Shown: one piece after another, positions 35,749 to 53,900 of the stretch
Numbering within the stretch: position 1 is the first letter of the stretch
How the letters are laid out: every line of letters starts with the position of its first letter
Source of the DNA: Globodera rostochiensis
Taxonomy: Eukaryota; Nematoda; Chromadorea; Rhabditida; Heteroderidae
Length of the DNA: 64,000 nt
Assembly (NCBI GenBank): GCA_018350325.1
Contig: JAEVLN010000064.1
Coordinates: 1 to 64,000 of the forward strand
Direction: 5' to 3'
Translations under genes and position numbers: made by a program
The notes under the pieces: generated by a model
Told to the model about the DNA's origin: nothing
Seen by the model: the letters and a program-made list of their open reading frames with translations, nothing else
The model's database searches: none

Positions 35749-36731
35749 CAGTGTGTAACAAAAGAATAGGGTCAAGCGATTTTTTAGTGGTTTGAATACT
35801 CAGACTGAACCGATCGAGCTGAAATTTTTACCACTGGTGGCCTAAACATAAATATTAAGATCCACGCAGGAAAATTGGAAAGTGTTGAAGAAAATTTTTT
35901 TTTAGAGTTTTTTCTAGTTTTTTTCCGCAAAACAGGGTGTAACAAAAGAATAGGGTCAGATTTTTAGAAGCATTTATTTCGCTTTAAACATAAAATGCCA
36001 CGTGCTAACAAGTTAACAAAGCAAGAACAGGGTCAGATCGTTGAGTTAAACCGAGATGGACTCACCAAAAGAGAAATTGGACGAAGGTTGAATCGTTCAA
36101 AGGATGTTACCTCAAATTTTCTCAAAATCCTGACTTCATAAATATTGTAATCGAACCCAACCCATTCTTTTAATGGATCCTGAGAACTATGGGAAGCGTA
36201 ACAGTCCTGAGAAGCCAAAGAAACTGTGCGAGAGAACAAAGCGGCGGATGTTCGCGGATTTGAGCAACTCAACCGAAGGCTCATCTTGTGCGAAAATGGG
36301 GGTAAATTCGGGAAAAAATTCCCCGAGGGCATGAAAATGTTTTGTGGGGGAAACGAGTATGCCAGCCAGATAGCCAACAAAATTCTCTACAAAACCAAAC
36401 AAACCGCTAAGCTCTGCGCCCCAACTCCGATTAACTCAACGATCTGACCCTGTTCTTGCTTTGTTAACTTGTTAGCACGTGGCATTTTATGTTTAAAGCG
36501 AAATAAATGCTTCTAAAAATCTGACCCTATTCTTTTGTTACACCCTGTTTTGCGGAAAAAAACTAGAAAAAATTCTAAAAAAAAATTTTCTTCAACACTT
36601 TCCAATTTTCCTGCGTGGATCTTAATATTTATGTTTAGGCCACCAGTGGTAAAAATTTCAGCTCGATCGGTTCAGTCTGAGTATTCAAACCACTAAAAAA
36701 TCGCTTGACCCTATTCTTTTGTTACACACTG
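35749..36731 (+). mobile_element. Decayed Tc1/mariner-type element with about 300-bp inverted arms
   Basis: CAGTGTGTAACAAAAGAATA and its complement TATTCTTTTGTTACACACTG end the element, flanked by TA on both sides. The left arm contains an ATG at 35996 and the N-terminal helix-turn-helix of a Tc1-like transposase (MPRANKLTKQEQGQIVELN, GLTKREIGRRLNRSKDVTS). It then breaks: a short insert introduces stops before DPENYGKRNSPEKPKKLCER. No DDE/D domain remains, so it is non-autonomous. The right arm is a reverse copy of the first 300 bp, including the beginning of the transposase gene, so the arms arose by inverted duplication of the 5' end. Confidence 0.88.
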
Positions 36732-36755
36732 TAATTAGTTGTTAATAATATGTAT

Positions 36756-36839
36756 TAGAGACCGGACCGGAGATTATCCGGTCCGGGTCAATGTTTACTT
36801 CTGGAATCCGGATCCGGTCATTTCAAAATCCCGTCTCTA
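36756..36839. mobile_element. Possible 84-bp MITE with TAGAGAC ends
   Basis: TAGAGACCGG and CCCGTCTCTA enclose ATCCGG-type palindromes like those in the MITE at 8661. No clean target duplication is seen because another element adjoins on the right. Confidence 0.45.
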
Positions 36840-36843
36840 AATA

Positions 36844-38823
36844 CCGTATTTCCTCAAATAGAAGACCCCCCTCAATTAGAAGACCCCCCCCCCCCCCTAA
36901 TAGAAGACCGGACAAATAGAGCGCAAATTGCATAAGTTATTATTTATTAATATTCAAATATGAATTCCGGAAACGATTCGACTACCTCTTCAGAAAAACT
37001 GGTAAACCGCGAACATGCTAAACCATTCCTAAAAGTCTTAAATTTATGAACTAAGGTCTGTTGCGGTAAAACCCCAACTCGTTCCCGGCCAACTCGTTCA
37101 CCCCCAACTCGTTCCCCACCCCCGACTCGTTCTCTTTACCCCGACTCGTTCTCTTTACCCCGACTCGTTCCCTTTACCCCGACTTTAAAAAAAATTTTTG
37201 GTTTCAAAAGTCGACAAAAAGCTCTTTCTCGGGGTATACCGGGGCCTAGAATTCGATTCTGACCCCCATTTTGATCAATTCTGAACCCCTAACCTAAATT
37301 CGAACACTTTGTCGAACACAAAAAAAATGTTTTTTTTAAAATCGTTAAAGATACAAGATGGATGCAAGGATGATCGGCAGAGCAAACGAATGTGCTTTTT
37401 GAATATTTTTGTTACAAAAAATCGATTTTGAAAAAAAAAGTTTTTTGAAAAAAAAAATTTTTGATTTCGGCTCCGGGGTTTGGAACCGAATCAAAATAGT
37501 AACCCTAGAACCACAAAAACCCCTAGCAATAGATTTTAACCACTTTAAAAAAAACTTTTTTCAACAATTTTTGGTAAAATTTCACTATATGTGATTTTTG
37601 TAAAATCACTTAAAAACACGTTTATAGGTTTTCTTAGGTGCTGAAAACGATAGATCAATCAAAATTTTGGCGCGGAAAAGCATTTAAACCGGTTTTTGAA
37701 CCGTTTAAAAATTGCCAAAAATGGACATTTTTGACCAAATTTTGTATCTTCCCGTGGACCAATTGCAACAAATTTAATATCATTCGACAGCTCTCGACGA
37801 GACAAATCGATCTAGGTGTGAAGAAATTCGATCAGACTCCATTTGGATGCCGGCCAACTGAGTCCCAGTGTAAAAAAGACACTTCAGTACCACTAATAAA
37901 AGATAAGCGATTGACCGAACAAAAGCCAACTGTGTACGCACCCTCGACGGAGAAGGCAAGCCTAAAGCCTAAGCCTAACGCGCCCCCGAACCTAAGCCTA
38001 ACGCGGCCCCGACGGAGGGTGGCGAATTAAGGGGTAGTCAAAAGGTGTGTATGTGAAAAGCTATTTTCATCAAAACGGCTAAGATAAACTATTAATATTA
38101 GGCACGCGCTTGGGAAGATACAAAATTTGGTCAAAAATGTCCATTTTTGGCAATTTTTAAACGGTTCAAAAACCGGTTTAAATGCTTTTCCGCGCCTAAA
38201 TTTTGATTGATCTATCGTTTTCAGCACCTAAGAAAACCTATAAACGTTAGTGAAATTTTTCCCAATTTTTTTTGTTTTTTTGTAAAAAAAGTTGTTTTCG
38301 ACCAATTGTAAGAATTCGGGTTAGGGATCCGACATACGCAAAAAAGGAACCCGGATTCATGTTCTACGCACGAATTTGTACGATTTTTGAGGGTTTTTGT
38401 CGTTTTTTATTATGGGGAACGAGTCGGGGTAAAGAGAACGAGTCGAGGTAAAGAGAACGAGTCGGGGGTGGGGAACAAGTTGGGGGTGAACGAGTTGGCC
38501 GGGAACGAGTCGTCCTCCGTCCGTCTGTTGCTACTGCAACAATCCCACTTCCGGTGCCTTAAATGATGATCATGAACATTTTGCTTGTTAAAATTTTGCT
38601 GTTGTTGAGATTATATCGAGCAAAATTATAAAAAAATGCTAATCAACAAAGTTTTTGTTTTTTAAATAAAAGCCATTTTACATGTTCTCTGAATAATTTG
38701 TCAAAAAGGGTTGAACAATAGAAGACCCCCCTCAATTAGAAGACCCCCCCCCCCTAATAGAAGACCCCTTTGGAGAGGGGTTGAACAATAGAAGACCCGG
38801 GTCTTCTATTTGAGGAAATACGG
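36844..38823. mobile_element. TA-flanked transposon interrupted by a foldback, CCGTATTTCCTCAAATAGAA ends
   Basis: CCGTATTTCCTCAAATAGAA at 36844 and its complement ending at 38823 form the terminal inverted repeats, with TA on both sides. Inside each end is a poly-C tract with AATAGAAGACC motifs. The interior is interrupted by the foldback at 37065-38522. No transposase remains; the remnant outside the foldback is only about 520 bp, so this was a MITE-sized element. Confidence 0.8.
37065..38522. mobile_element. Foldback element with CGACTCGTTCTCTTTAC arms, 9-bp TSD, nested in the 36844 element
   Basis: GTCTGTTGC is duplicated at 37056-37064 and 38523-38531. Left: repeated CGACTCGTTC(T)CTTTAC units (about 18 bp, 3-4 copies) preceded by CCCGGCCAACTCGTTC; right: the complementary GAACGAGTCGGGGTAAAG units. 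Arms remain complementary into 37640-37745 and 38100-38227. The 350-bp centre (about 37750-38090) is not repeated and has an open frame with FDQTPFGCRPTESQCKKD. The flanking internal sequence TTCGGAACCGAATCAAAATA is shared with the foldback at 38836. Confidence 0.88.
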
Positions 38824-38835
38824 TATATCGTTCAC

Positions 38836-39592
38836 GAACGGGTATCGATCGTTCCCCACCAATTCGTACCCCATCGATTCGTTCCCCACCTACGATTCGT
38901 TCCCTTTGTAACGATTCGTTCCCTTTGTAACGATTCGTTCCCCTCTATAAAAATGATAAAAAACCTATAAAACTCGTACAAAAACATGCGTAGAACACGA
39001 ATCCGGGTTCCCTTTTTGCGTATATCGAACCCCGGACCCAAAATTCGATCAATTAGTCGAAATAACCAAAAAAAAATTCAAAAAAACAAAAATTTTCCAA
39101 TTTTTTTTTTGTTTTTTAGTCGTTAAAAGCTTCAAAATCGATGTAAGGATGATCAGAAGAGCAAATGAATTGCATTTTGAATGATTTTGTTACAAAAAAT
39201 CGATTTTCAAAAGAAAAAAAAATTCGAAAATTTTTCCATATCGGCTCCGGGGTTCGGAACCGAATCAAAATAGTAACCCTAGAAGCCCAAAAACCCCTGG
39301 AAATAACTTTTTAACGACTTAAAAACAAAAAGTTTTTAGAAATTTTTTTTTGAATAAAGTTTTTTTTCGACCTATTGTTCGAATTTTGGGTTCGGTGTTC
39401 GATATACGCAAAAAGGGAACCCGGATTCGTGTTCTACGCATGTTTTTGTACGAGTTTTATAGGTTTTTTATCATTTTTATAGAGGGGAACGAATCGTTAC
39501 AAAGGGAACGAATCGTTACAAAGGGAACGAATCGTAGGTGGGGAACGAATCGATGGGGTACGAATTGGTGGGGAACGAATCGATATTTTACC
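38836..39592. mobile_element. Foldback element with CGATTCGTTCCCTTTGTAA arms, 9-bp TSD
   Basis: ATCGTTCAC is duplicated at 38827-38835 and 39593-39601. Left arm: GATTCGTTCCC units separated by TTTGTAA; right arm: the complement. Complementarity extends through ATAAAACTCGTACAAAAACAT to near 39170. It lies 12 bp beyond the 36844 element and shares internal sequence (CGGCTCCGGGGTTCGGAACC) with the previous foldback although the arm repeats differ. Confidence 0.88.
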
Positions 39593-39654
39593 ATCGTTCA
39601 CAATTGTTTTTATATCGATACTTTTATTGACTTCATTTAACACTTTCCGACTGT

Positions 39655-40276
39655 GGAAAAAACTTTTGTTTTTCTTGATATCATATGTATATCCTCCCCT
39701 CGTCAAGAAAAATCGAATGGTATCAAAATTTTTTATTAGGAAACGACTTTGAACCAGTTTTTGAACCGGTTCAAATTTTGAAAAACCATAGGGGGGACCC
39801 TATTGGTCAGAACTTGTGAAAAATATTTTTTATTCTAAAATTGTCAGAAAATGTGCTATTTGACACGGAAAATAGCAGCCAAACCGCACACTCGACTGAG
39901 GCGTCAGACTTCTTCCTCCGTCTCCGCATGCTCGCTGTTGGCGGGTCGCCAGCGGCCTTTCATTATTATATCCGTCTTTTGTTACTTAGTTATTTTTTCC
40001 TTAATTTTCAAAACTTTCAACCGATCAAACCCGCTTTAAATTCTCAATTTTTATTTTCTATTGACGCATTCGTAATCAGTGCCTCAAATAACGTATTTTT
40101 ATATTTTCAAAAATTTTGATCAAAAGGGTCCCCCCTATGGTTTTTCAAAATTTGGACCGGTTCAAAATGATTTTCTAATCAAAATTTTGATACCATTAGA
40201 TTTGTCTCGACGAGGGGAGTTGATTGATATATAATATCAAGAAAAACAAAAGTTTTTGATATTCTTCAATTTTACC
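39655..40276. mobile_element. Foldback/MITE with about 150-bp inverted arms, 8-bp TSD
   Basis: CCGACTGT is duplicated at 39647-39654 and 40277-40284. The left arm includes AACTTTTGTTTTTCTTGATA, GAACCGGTTCAAA and CCATAGGGGGGACCC; the right arm carries the complement. The centre (39841-40119) is AT-rich with an open frame of uncertain meaning. Confidence 0.75.
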
Positions 40277-40400
40277 CCGACTGTTTGCATCATTGAAAGA
40301 AAGGCCAATTAATTACCTTAACTAATGGGTTTGTGTTGTAATTTTTTGGTTTTAAAATAACTCTTTTTTCCCTTTGTTATTCCATTTTTTCGTTATCAAA

Positions 40401-41009
40401 ATGTGTTACTTATTCACTATATTTTTTGCTTCCATCAGCTTTATAGTTTTGCTTGAAGTCACTTTTGCACAGGTAAAAAATGAGATTTTGTAAACAAGAT
40501 GAGTCATAGACTGTCTCTCTGTTCCACGCTTTCTTTCCTCAACACAAAACCCGCAAAAAAAGTACCCATGAGGGATTTTCGGCTTGTATTGAGGGCGGAG
40601 GTCGTAAAAAGAATCAATGAATGTTAAAATGGTGTCCGTACGTTTTCGTACGGACACCAAAAAAGAATGTCATTCACAGAATGAATGGCCCATGGCACTG
40701 GCAAACGCGAAGGCCAACCCGCAATGTTTGCACTGTTTGCGCGAGTGCAACACAGATGTGATCGAGGCAAGTGCGACCAAGCAGCAGCGCGATGCAGGTC
40801 GCCATGAGTGTATAGTGCGGAAGTGTCGTGAACAATGTGCTACGAATGTGCCGATAACGGCGGGAAATGCCGCCGAAGATAGCACACGTGGCGTACAGCA
40901 ACGGCGTGGCGAGACGCATGCTCTGCAGCAGACGAACTCCCAGCGCGCCAAACTGCCGCAGCGGTCGAAGCCCGCCGAGGGGGAGACTGACGAAGAAAGT
41001 CCTAAATGA
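40401..41009 (+). CDS. Small secreted cysteine-rich protein (candidate effector)
   Basis: Two exons, 40401-40472 and 40680-41009, phase 0, 133 aa. Exon 1 encodes exactly a signal peptide (CYLFTIFFASISFIVLLEV, predicted cleavage after TFA). Exon 2 starts NEWPMALANAKANPQCLHC and has six cysteines in the pattern C-x2-C-x3-C-x22-C-x4-C-x3-C, then a basic, Gln/Glu/Arg-rich tail ending EGETDEESPK. A one-exon signal peptide joined to one cysteine domain is typical of secreted parasite proteins. I know no family with this spacing. Codon use of exon 2 is GC-rich compared with the AT-rich surroundings. It sits between foldback elements and a 36-bp minisatellite, and its intron carries a perfect 12-bp hairpin. 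A secretory role is supported by sequence; an effector role is inference. Confidence 0.75.
40631..40658. repeat. Perfect 12-bp hairpin in the intron of the cysteine-rich gene
   Basis: GGTGTCCGTACG and CGTACGGACACC are separated by TTTT. It lies 22 nt upstream of the 3' splice site (40679). It may be a structural splice element, a remnant MITE end or chance; G+C content is well above its surroundings. Confidence 0.8.
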
Positions 41010-41111
41010 GCAAAATCGACACAAAAACAAGCGTCTTCTACGAATCGGCAAATAGGCTGAAGAGAAACAGACGGCGAGAGATCAACCAAAGCCACATTTG
41101 CCGACCCATAG

Positions 41112-41289
41112 CCTATTCTATTCAATCACAATTTCTTTTAAACAGAGCATATCCTATTCAATCACAATTTCTTTTAAACAGAGCCTATTCTATTCAATCA
41201 CAATTTCTTTTAAACAGAGCCTATCCTATTCAATCACAATTTCTTTTAAACAGAGCCTATTCTATTCAATCACAATTTCATTTAAACAG
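41112..41289. repeat. 5 x 36-bp tandem repeat downstream of the cysteine-rich gene
   Basis: Units begin CCTATTCTATTCAATCACAA and end TTTTAAACAGAG, at 41112, 41148, 41184, 41220 and 41256 (last one slightly shortened). Because 36 is a multiple of 3, several frames remain open; this does not prove coding. Confidence 0.9.
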
Positions 41290-41746
41290 TTTTGCTTTCG
41301 AATACAACTATTCCGAAGCCATGATGGTAAATCTAACTAACCCGAACGATTCCAACTAGGGGTTGGCAATTCCGAACTGAACCGTAGTACCAGGATTTTT
41401 TCGGTTAGGATACCTGAAAAATTTTGGGTTTGTCCGATTCGGATACCCGAAGAATTCCCAGGAACCGCCAGTTTAGCAGTATTGATAATTTGAATTCCAA
41501 CAATAATTAACAGTGTGTCAATATGCTTTAGGAAAACAGGAATAAACAACTTGGTTTGGCAAAAAAGATTGCTACGTTAGATGAAGACAAAATGATGAGA
41601 TTGTAGAAGAATGGAAAATTATGCAAGCAGTAAAAGAAGATGATTCCAGGATTATTAATGTAATTGTCAATGAAAGTTCGGGGAGGCTGGGTTCACCGGG
41701 CATTGAATTTGTTATGGGACAAAACCAGTCAAATGAATCAAACTCA

Positions 41747-49110
<7,364 letters not shown>

Positions 49111-50295
49111 TTTTACTCCAATATAGAAAATATTAAAAATGACTTACATCAAAAGAGTCTCCTTCACAAAAATACATTTAAGTACATATGTAATAATTAT
49201 GCAATTTAAACTAAAAGAAATTTAATTTATATTCAAATTATTTGATGTATCCGAAAGAGCCATTCACATTTCGGGGCAATCTTAATGTGCAGCAGATGAA
49301 TTTGTGGGTATGATAGGCTGAAAAATAATTAATAAGAAAACAGTCTCGTTCGTTGCCATGGGTTTCAATATACGGGGTGAAATGATTGTTCATTTCGTTT
49401 TTGTTAATGAATTTGTTCTGTTTGTTTTGTTTTAAATTTTGGTTTAAAAATACATTTTTTAGAATATGCTACTTACAAATTAGCTTTTTTATTTTTAGAA
49501 CACTCAATTAAAAACGCATTTTCCTTACAACAAGACTCAACCGAGACTCAAACGACCCTACCGTCAATATTTTATCGAAACGAAGTTTATTTGCACTATT
49601 CAATTTTTTAGATCATGTTAGCACAGCGTTTCATTTTTGCATATTATTACCGCTGAACCCTTTCGCCAAGAGTTTCGACGCGAAAAGAAAATAAATAAAA
49701 AATGCACTAAATTCAAAAATATTTTAACCCGCCCCCAAAACACGCTAACAGACAACAACTCACATTAGTTGTCGACTGAATAATTTAAATACTAAAATTG
49801 TAAAATTTAAAACTGAAATAAGAAAATGTCGGTTTTAATTTGAATTTAATTGGCCATAATGAGTGTTTTCTTACCCGAAATGGCTGCATTCATTCGCTGC
49901 CCAGATGATCGGCGCTCCTCCTTCCTCTTTTGGCGTTTTGCCTCCCTTTTCTCAATCCCAATTTTAAAATTCGTGCTCATTTTTAATAAAAAATTTTAAT
50001 TTTTCACTATTTGCTGAAAAAGTGGTATCCAGAGGATGATTTGAATAATGGGATAGATTCCTTGCTATTGGCCATTATATTAGTGAGCTCTGTGCAAAAA
50101 ATTAGGAAAATCGGTGTGTTCAATCAAAAATTCTTGTGTTCGAAGTACGCGATGGTCAAAATAATTATTAAAAAAGATGAGAGAGAACGCCAAAAGAAGA
50201 GAACGGTTAGAGAAAGAGAGGGAAAAGCGAGAGAGTACACTGTCTTCCTTAACGGTAATAAAATGCAAAAATGAAACGCTGTGTGTTAGTAATTA
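49111..50295. other. Low-complexity region between MRP and the DEP gene, with isolated exon-like pieces
   Basis: Mostly AT-rich. Minus-strand exon-like pieces: an ATG exon at 49980-49875 (see below) and AYHTHKFICCTLRLPRNV preceded by ATTTTTCAG near 49320 with a stop near 49240. They could be parts of one small gene, but the intervening phases were not joined. Confidence 0.4.
49875..49980 (-). CDS. Possible first exon of a small basic protein
   Basis: ATG at 49980, then MSTNFKIGIEKREAKRQKRK with a strongly basic stretch, ending at donor GG|GTAAGA (49874). A good donor and ATG support an exon. No recognised family. It may belong to a small minus-strand gene ending near 49240 or be an upstream exon of the transporter, which would be unusual because MRP N-termini are not basic. 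Confidence 0.4.
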
Positions 50296-50876
50296 TTAGG
50301 GCCGCTAATTATATGGAAATCCATATTTTTTTTGCGCACTCGGAACAGCGTATAAATGCCAGAAATAGTGTTTTTAGCTTTGGTTGGAGCCTCTAGAGCC
50401 CATTTTATAATCCATATTTTCCATATTTTTCCATATTTCGAGATTTTTATCCATATTCCATATTTCGCCATTTTTCAAATCTTGGTAACTATTTAAAAGA
50501 ATTTTTGATCCTTAACAAAAAAACAATAAAAACGAAAAATACACCCCTAAGGATCGACTTTTTCAAAATTTTCAAAAAATACACCCCTAAAAATTGACTT
50601 TTTCCCGACTAGGAATTCTGCCACCAAAAAATGAAAATTTTAAAATTACTGCTTATTTTCAAAAATTTTTTTCTGAAATGCCTTTAATTTACATATAAAA
50701 ATTTTAATTTCTCTGATTACTTCAATTAGGAAAAAATCCCATTTTTTGCTATATTTGAAAAAAATTTTCTCCATATTTCGTCCATATTTTAAAATTTTTG
50801 TCCATATTTTGCAATTTTTCATCCATATTTTATGGCCATATTTCGAGATTTTTTATCCATATAATTAGCGGCCCTA
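50296..50876. mobile_element. hAT-type MITE with TAGGGCCGCTAATTATATGG ends, 8-bp TSD
   Basis: TAGGGCCGCTAATTATATGG and its complement (CCATATAATTAGCGGCCCTA) are perfect for 20 bases. GTAATTAT is duplicated at 50288-50295 and 50877-50884. The interior is a run of CCATATTT motifs. It lies 88 bp upstream of the DEP gene ATG. A related copy starts at 63565. Confidence 0.95.
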
Positions 50877-50964
50877 GTAATTATTAACTAGACCGGTAAA
50901 GGGAACGGGAATTGGGAATTAAAAATTTGCGGGATCGAATTTAAAATCAAATATCATCGAATTA

Positions 50965-53900
50965 ATGCAAGTTCAACAAAAGGCAACTCCTTCAGCAAGC
51001 ATCATTAAGCAAGACCAGTTTGAAGCGACCAGAAAAGTTTGTTTTATCCATTTGAGTTGCACTACGATTTCGGTGAATTTTCTAGTAAGGGTTCTCTAAT
51101 CACATTTTTTAGTGGAGACTTGCTCTCAAAAAATTTTACGAGGGGATGCCATTGCTGACTCATCGACGCCAACTTCGCTCTTACTCAGAAACATTCACTG
51201 GAAAAGACGCGGTGGATTTTGCTGAAAGAATTTTTCCTACAGTGTTCTCTAAGTGTTGTGACAGGTTTCTAATCAGCGTTTGATATGTCTAAGACATTGA
51301 ATTCTGGTTTTTTTTAAAAAGTTAAGCTCAACGCGTACTCATTCTTATGTTAAATAAATTTCTTTGTCAAATTTTTTTTTTAGAATTTTCTATAAAATTT
51401 TAGGATGAAAGTTTTATTGCGATATAAATAATTTGTTTAGAGAGTCAGCCAGAAGTCTGTTGGAAAAATTCTTGTCCTTTGGGTACATCATAAATGTGCG
51501 TGGCGAGAGCAGCAAGACCTTTTTTGATAACGCCACGCTGTACAGGTTGTGAGTTGTGTCCGTTATCTTCGCCATGAATTATTCGACCATTTCTTCAGGT
51601 TTTGCAATGAGCGTGTAACACAAATGCTCAGAAAAGAGCAGGAGGACGAATCAATTCGGAGAAGAAGCACCTTACTGAAAAGGTCGTCTTCGATGCGCGA
51701 CAGAGACGCAACCAATCACACGGAACGATTTCAATCCGACAATTTCTTCCCCAGCAGAGCAAATGACACCAATATGAAGGAGGAGTTGTCGAACATGGCT
51801 AAATTGAATGGTCGTCTATCAATATCCTGCCAGGACATCTCAACAATTGAGAAACAAAATAATTTATCGGTAGTCTCTTCAATTCGAATTTTTGAGTTAA
51901 TTGGACTCTACTCCAAAAATACAGTCCACTGTTTAAGGCGGCAAAAAAGTCCTTCGGCGCTGGGATGCTCAGCAATTTAGTCAGCATCGGCAGGGCCAGC
52001 GCCACTCTCTTCTCACTCAACCGCAGTAATTCCGATTCAGCGCGCGCTCGACAACAAAGGAGGTGCAATGCTATTGTCACCAATTCGAAATCGCTTTGCG
52101 ATTCGGTGCTGCGTGAAAAATGCACCAACAGAGTTGGAGTGGAGATGGAATGCGAATCGATGAGACTGATTAACAACAAAATGTGTGGCATATCTCAAAG
52201 CGTTTTCAAAACAGCTTCTTCGAGCTGTACAACAACTGTCAAGTTCTTGCCTCAAAAGATTGTACGCCATAGAACGGCTATGGCTAGCAAATCGCTCATT
52301 TCTGAACAGTGTCAGGTTCTGGCCCGTATCTATAAATAAAATTTTGAGCGGGGGGGGGGTCAGTTCGGGAAAAATATTTGTAGTGTTGTTTTTTCAGTTT
52401 TTATTGCGTTTTTCATAAAGAATTTTTCAAAATGAATCATTTCCAACTTAGGGGGTCAACTTTTTGTTTACCCGAGGCCAATGCGTATCTAGGCTTGGAC
52501 TCGTTTAACGATATTTGCTAAGAAAATTTGTAGGGTTTAATTACAAAACAAAAAAGGCCCTCTAATAGTAAGGTATTTCTAGGACTACTTGTTTGCATTT
52601 GTCTTAATAAATGACATTTAGGCGACAAATATTGTTTTTACCGAGGCGGATGAGTTCAGGTTTTGGCGTTCTGCTCTCGTCAATTGGTTCGGTGACACAA
52701 ACAAATTCTTATAATACTATATTTCCATTTTATGTTTGAACAATTTACTTCTTGCAATAATGTCGACCGGTTTTTTCCGTCCAATTTTTCCGGTGCCGAT
52801 GTTCGCTGGAACTGTAGACGGATTAATGACAGCACTGGCATTGTTCAACGACTTCCTGAACATAATGGTCATTTTTGCAGTTGGGAAAAGTACAAAATGT
52901 TTAGGTGAATTGCATCATGATTTGGTTCATTCGCTTCGTCGGCTTGCCCAATGGACCGGAATCAATCATTCGAATGAAGCTGTGGGGGATGGTAAATGAA
53001 TGCTTCAGTTTAATTGGTATTTTTTCTGCAGAGCCTTTTGGGCTGTTCACTTTGGTCAAAGTGCATTTGGAGAAAGTGGCGCCCATTATTCCGCAAGAAC
53101 AAGCAGAATGTTTGTTAAACGTTTTTGATCATTTCTCCCGCTTTAACGCCGATGGAACAAAAAAAAGTCGACCGGATGTTAAGTTTTCGGAAATTTAATT
53201 GCAACTCTGAACCGGGACAAATTCAGTGCAGAAATTAATAGTCATAAAATTTCATCGATATTTTGGAGGAATTTGAGCTTAGTTAGTTTGTGTTGTTTTC
53301 AAAATCGGTTAATTTTTTTTTGGGTTTTCAGAATTACGCATTGACAGACGATTGTGCTTCAGTTTACGCCTCTGCGCATTAACTTTCTCACCACAATTAC
53401 TGCGAAATTTGCAAATATTATGCAAATTCATCCGTCAATTTTGCTTCAATGACAAACTCATGCAAGAAAATTGTTGGGAAACGAATTTGCAGACCACCGA
53501 AGGAGAAAGAACAGTTAACGTACTCACCGATCACACTGAGAGACGTCGAGATCGCGTATGTTCGGATTTATTCTGGTTAGAAATAGTGGAAGAATGGCAA
53601 GGCGGCTCTTAAATTGAAAAATTTTAATTTTCTAATTTTGACTTGGTCAAGGTTGAACGGGGTAAGGACGCCTCGGCAGTAGAAATAAACATTTTAAAAT
53701 CAACAATGCATTCACCAAATATTTTGAATTTTTAAAAATATATTCAACAGCATCAATTTTCTCAAAATTGCCCTTCCTCTACATCATCTTCGAACTCTTC
53801 ATTTTCTTTATCATTCTCATGCTGAGAGGGATCAATGGACACTTCAATTTATTGTATCGGCCAAATCTTTGCCACCCCCTTCCCGCCCTCCCTTTCTTTC

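Noticed and set aside
40670..41125. 151-codon minus-strand frame opposite the cysteine-rich gene
   Set aside because: No splice-compatible start; the plus strand provides signal peptide exon and matched donor/acceptor.
41006..41359. 118-codon frame across the 36-bp repeat
   Set aside because: The repeat length is a multiple of three, so several frames stay open; no upstream gene signals.
52330..52510. Further hAT-type MITE
   Set aside because: GCCCGTATCTA and GCGTATCTAGG occur near the ends but in the same orientation, with no duplication; a fragment at most.
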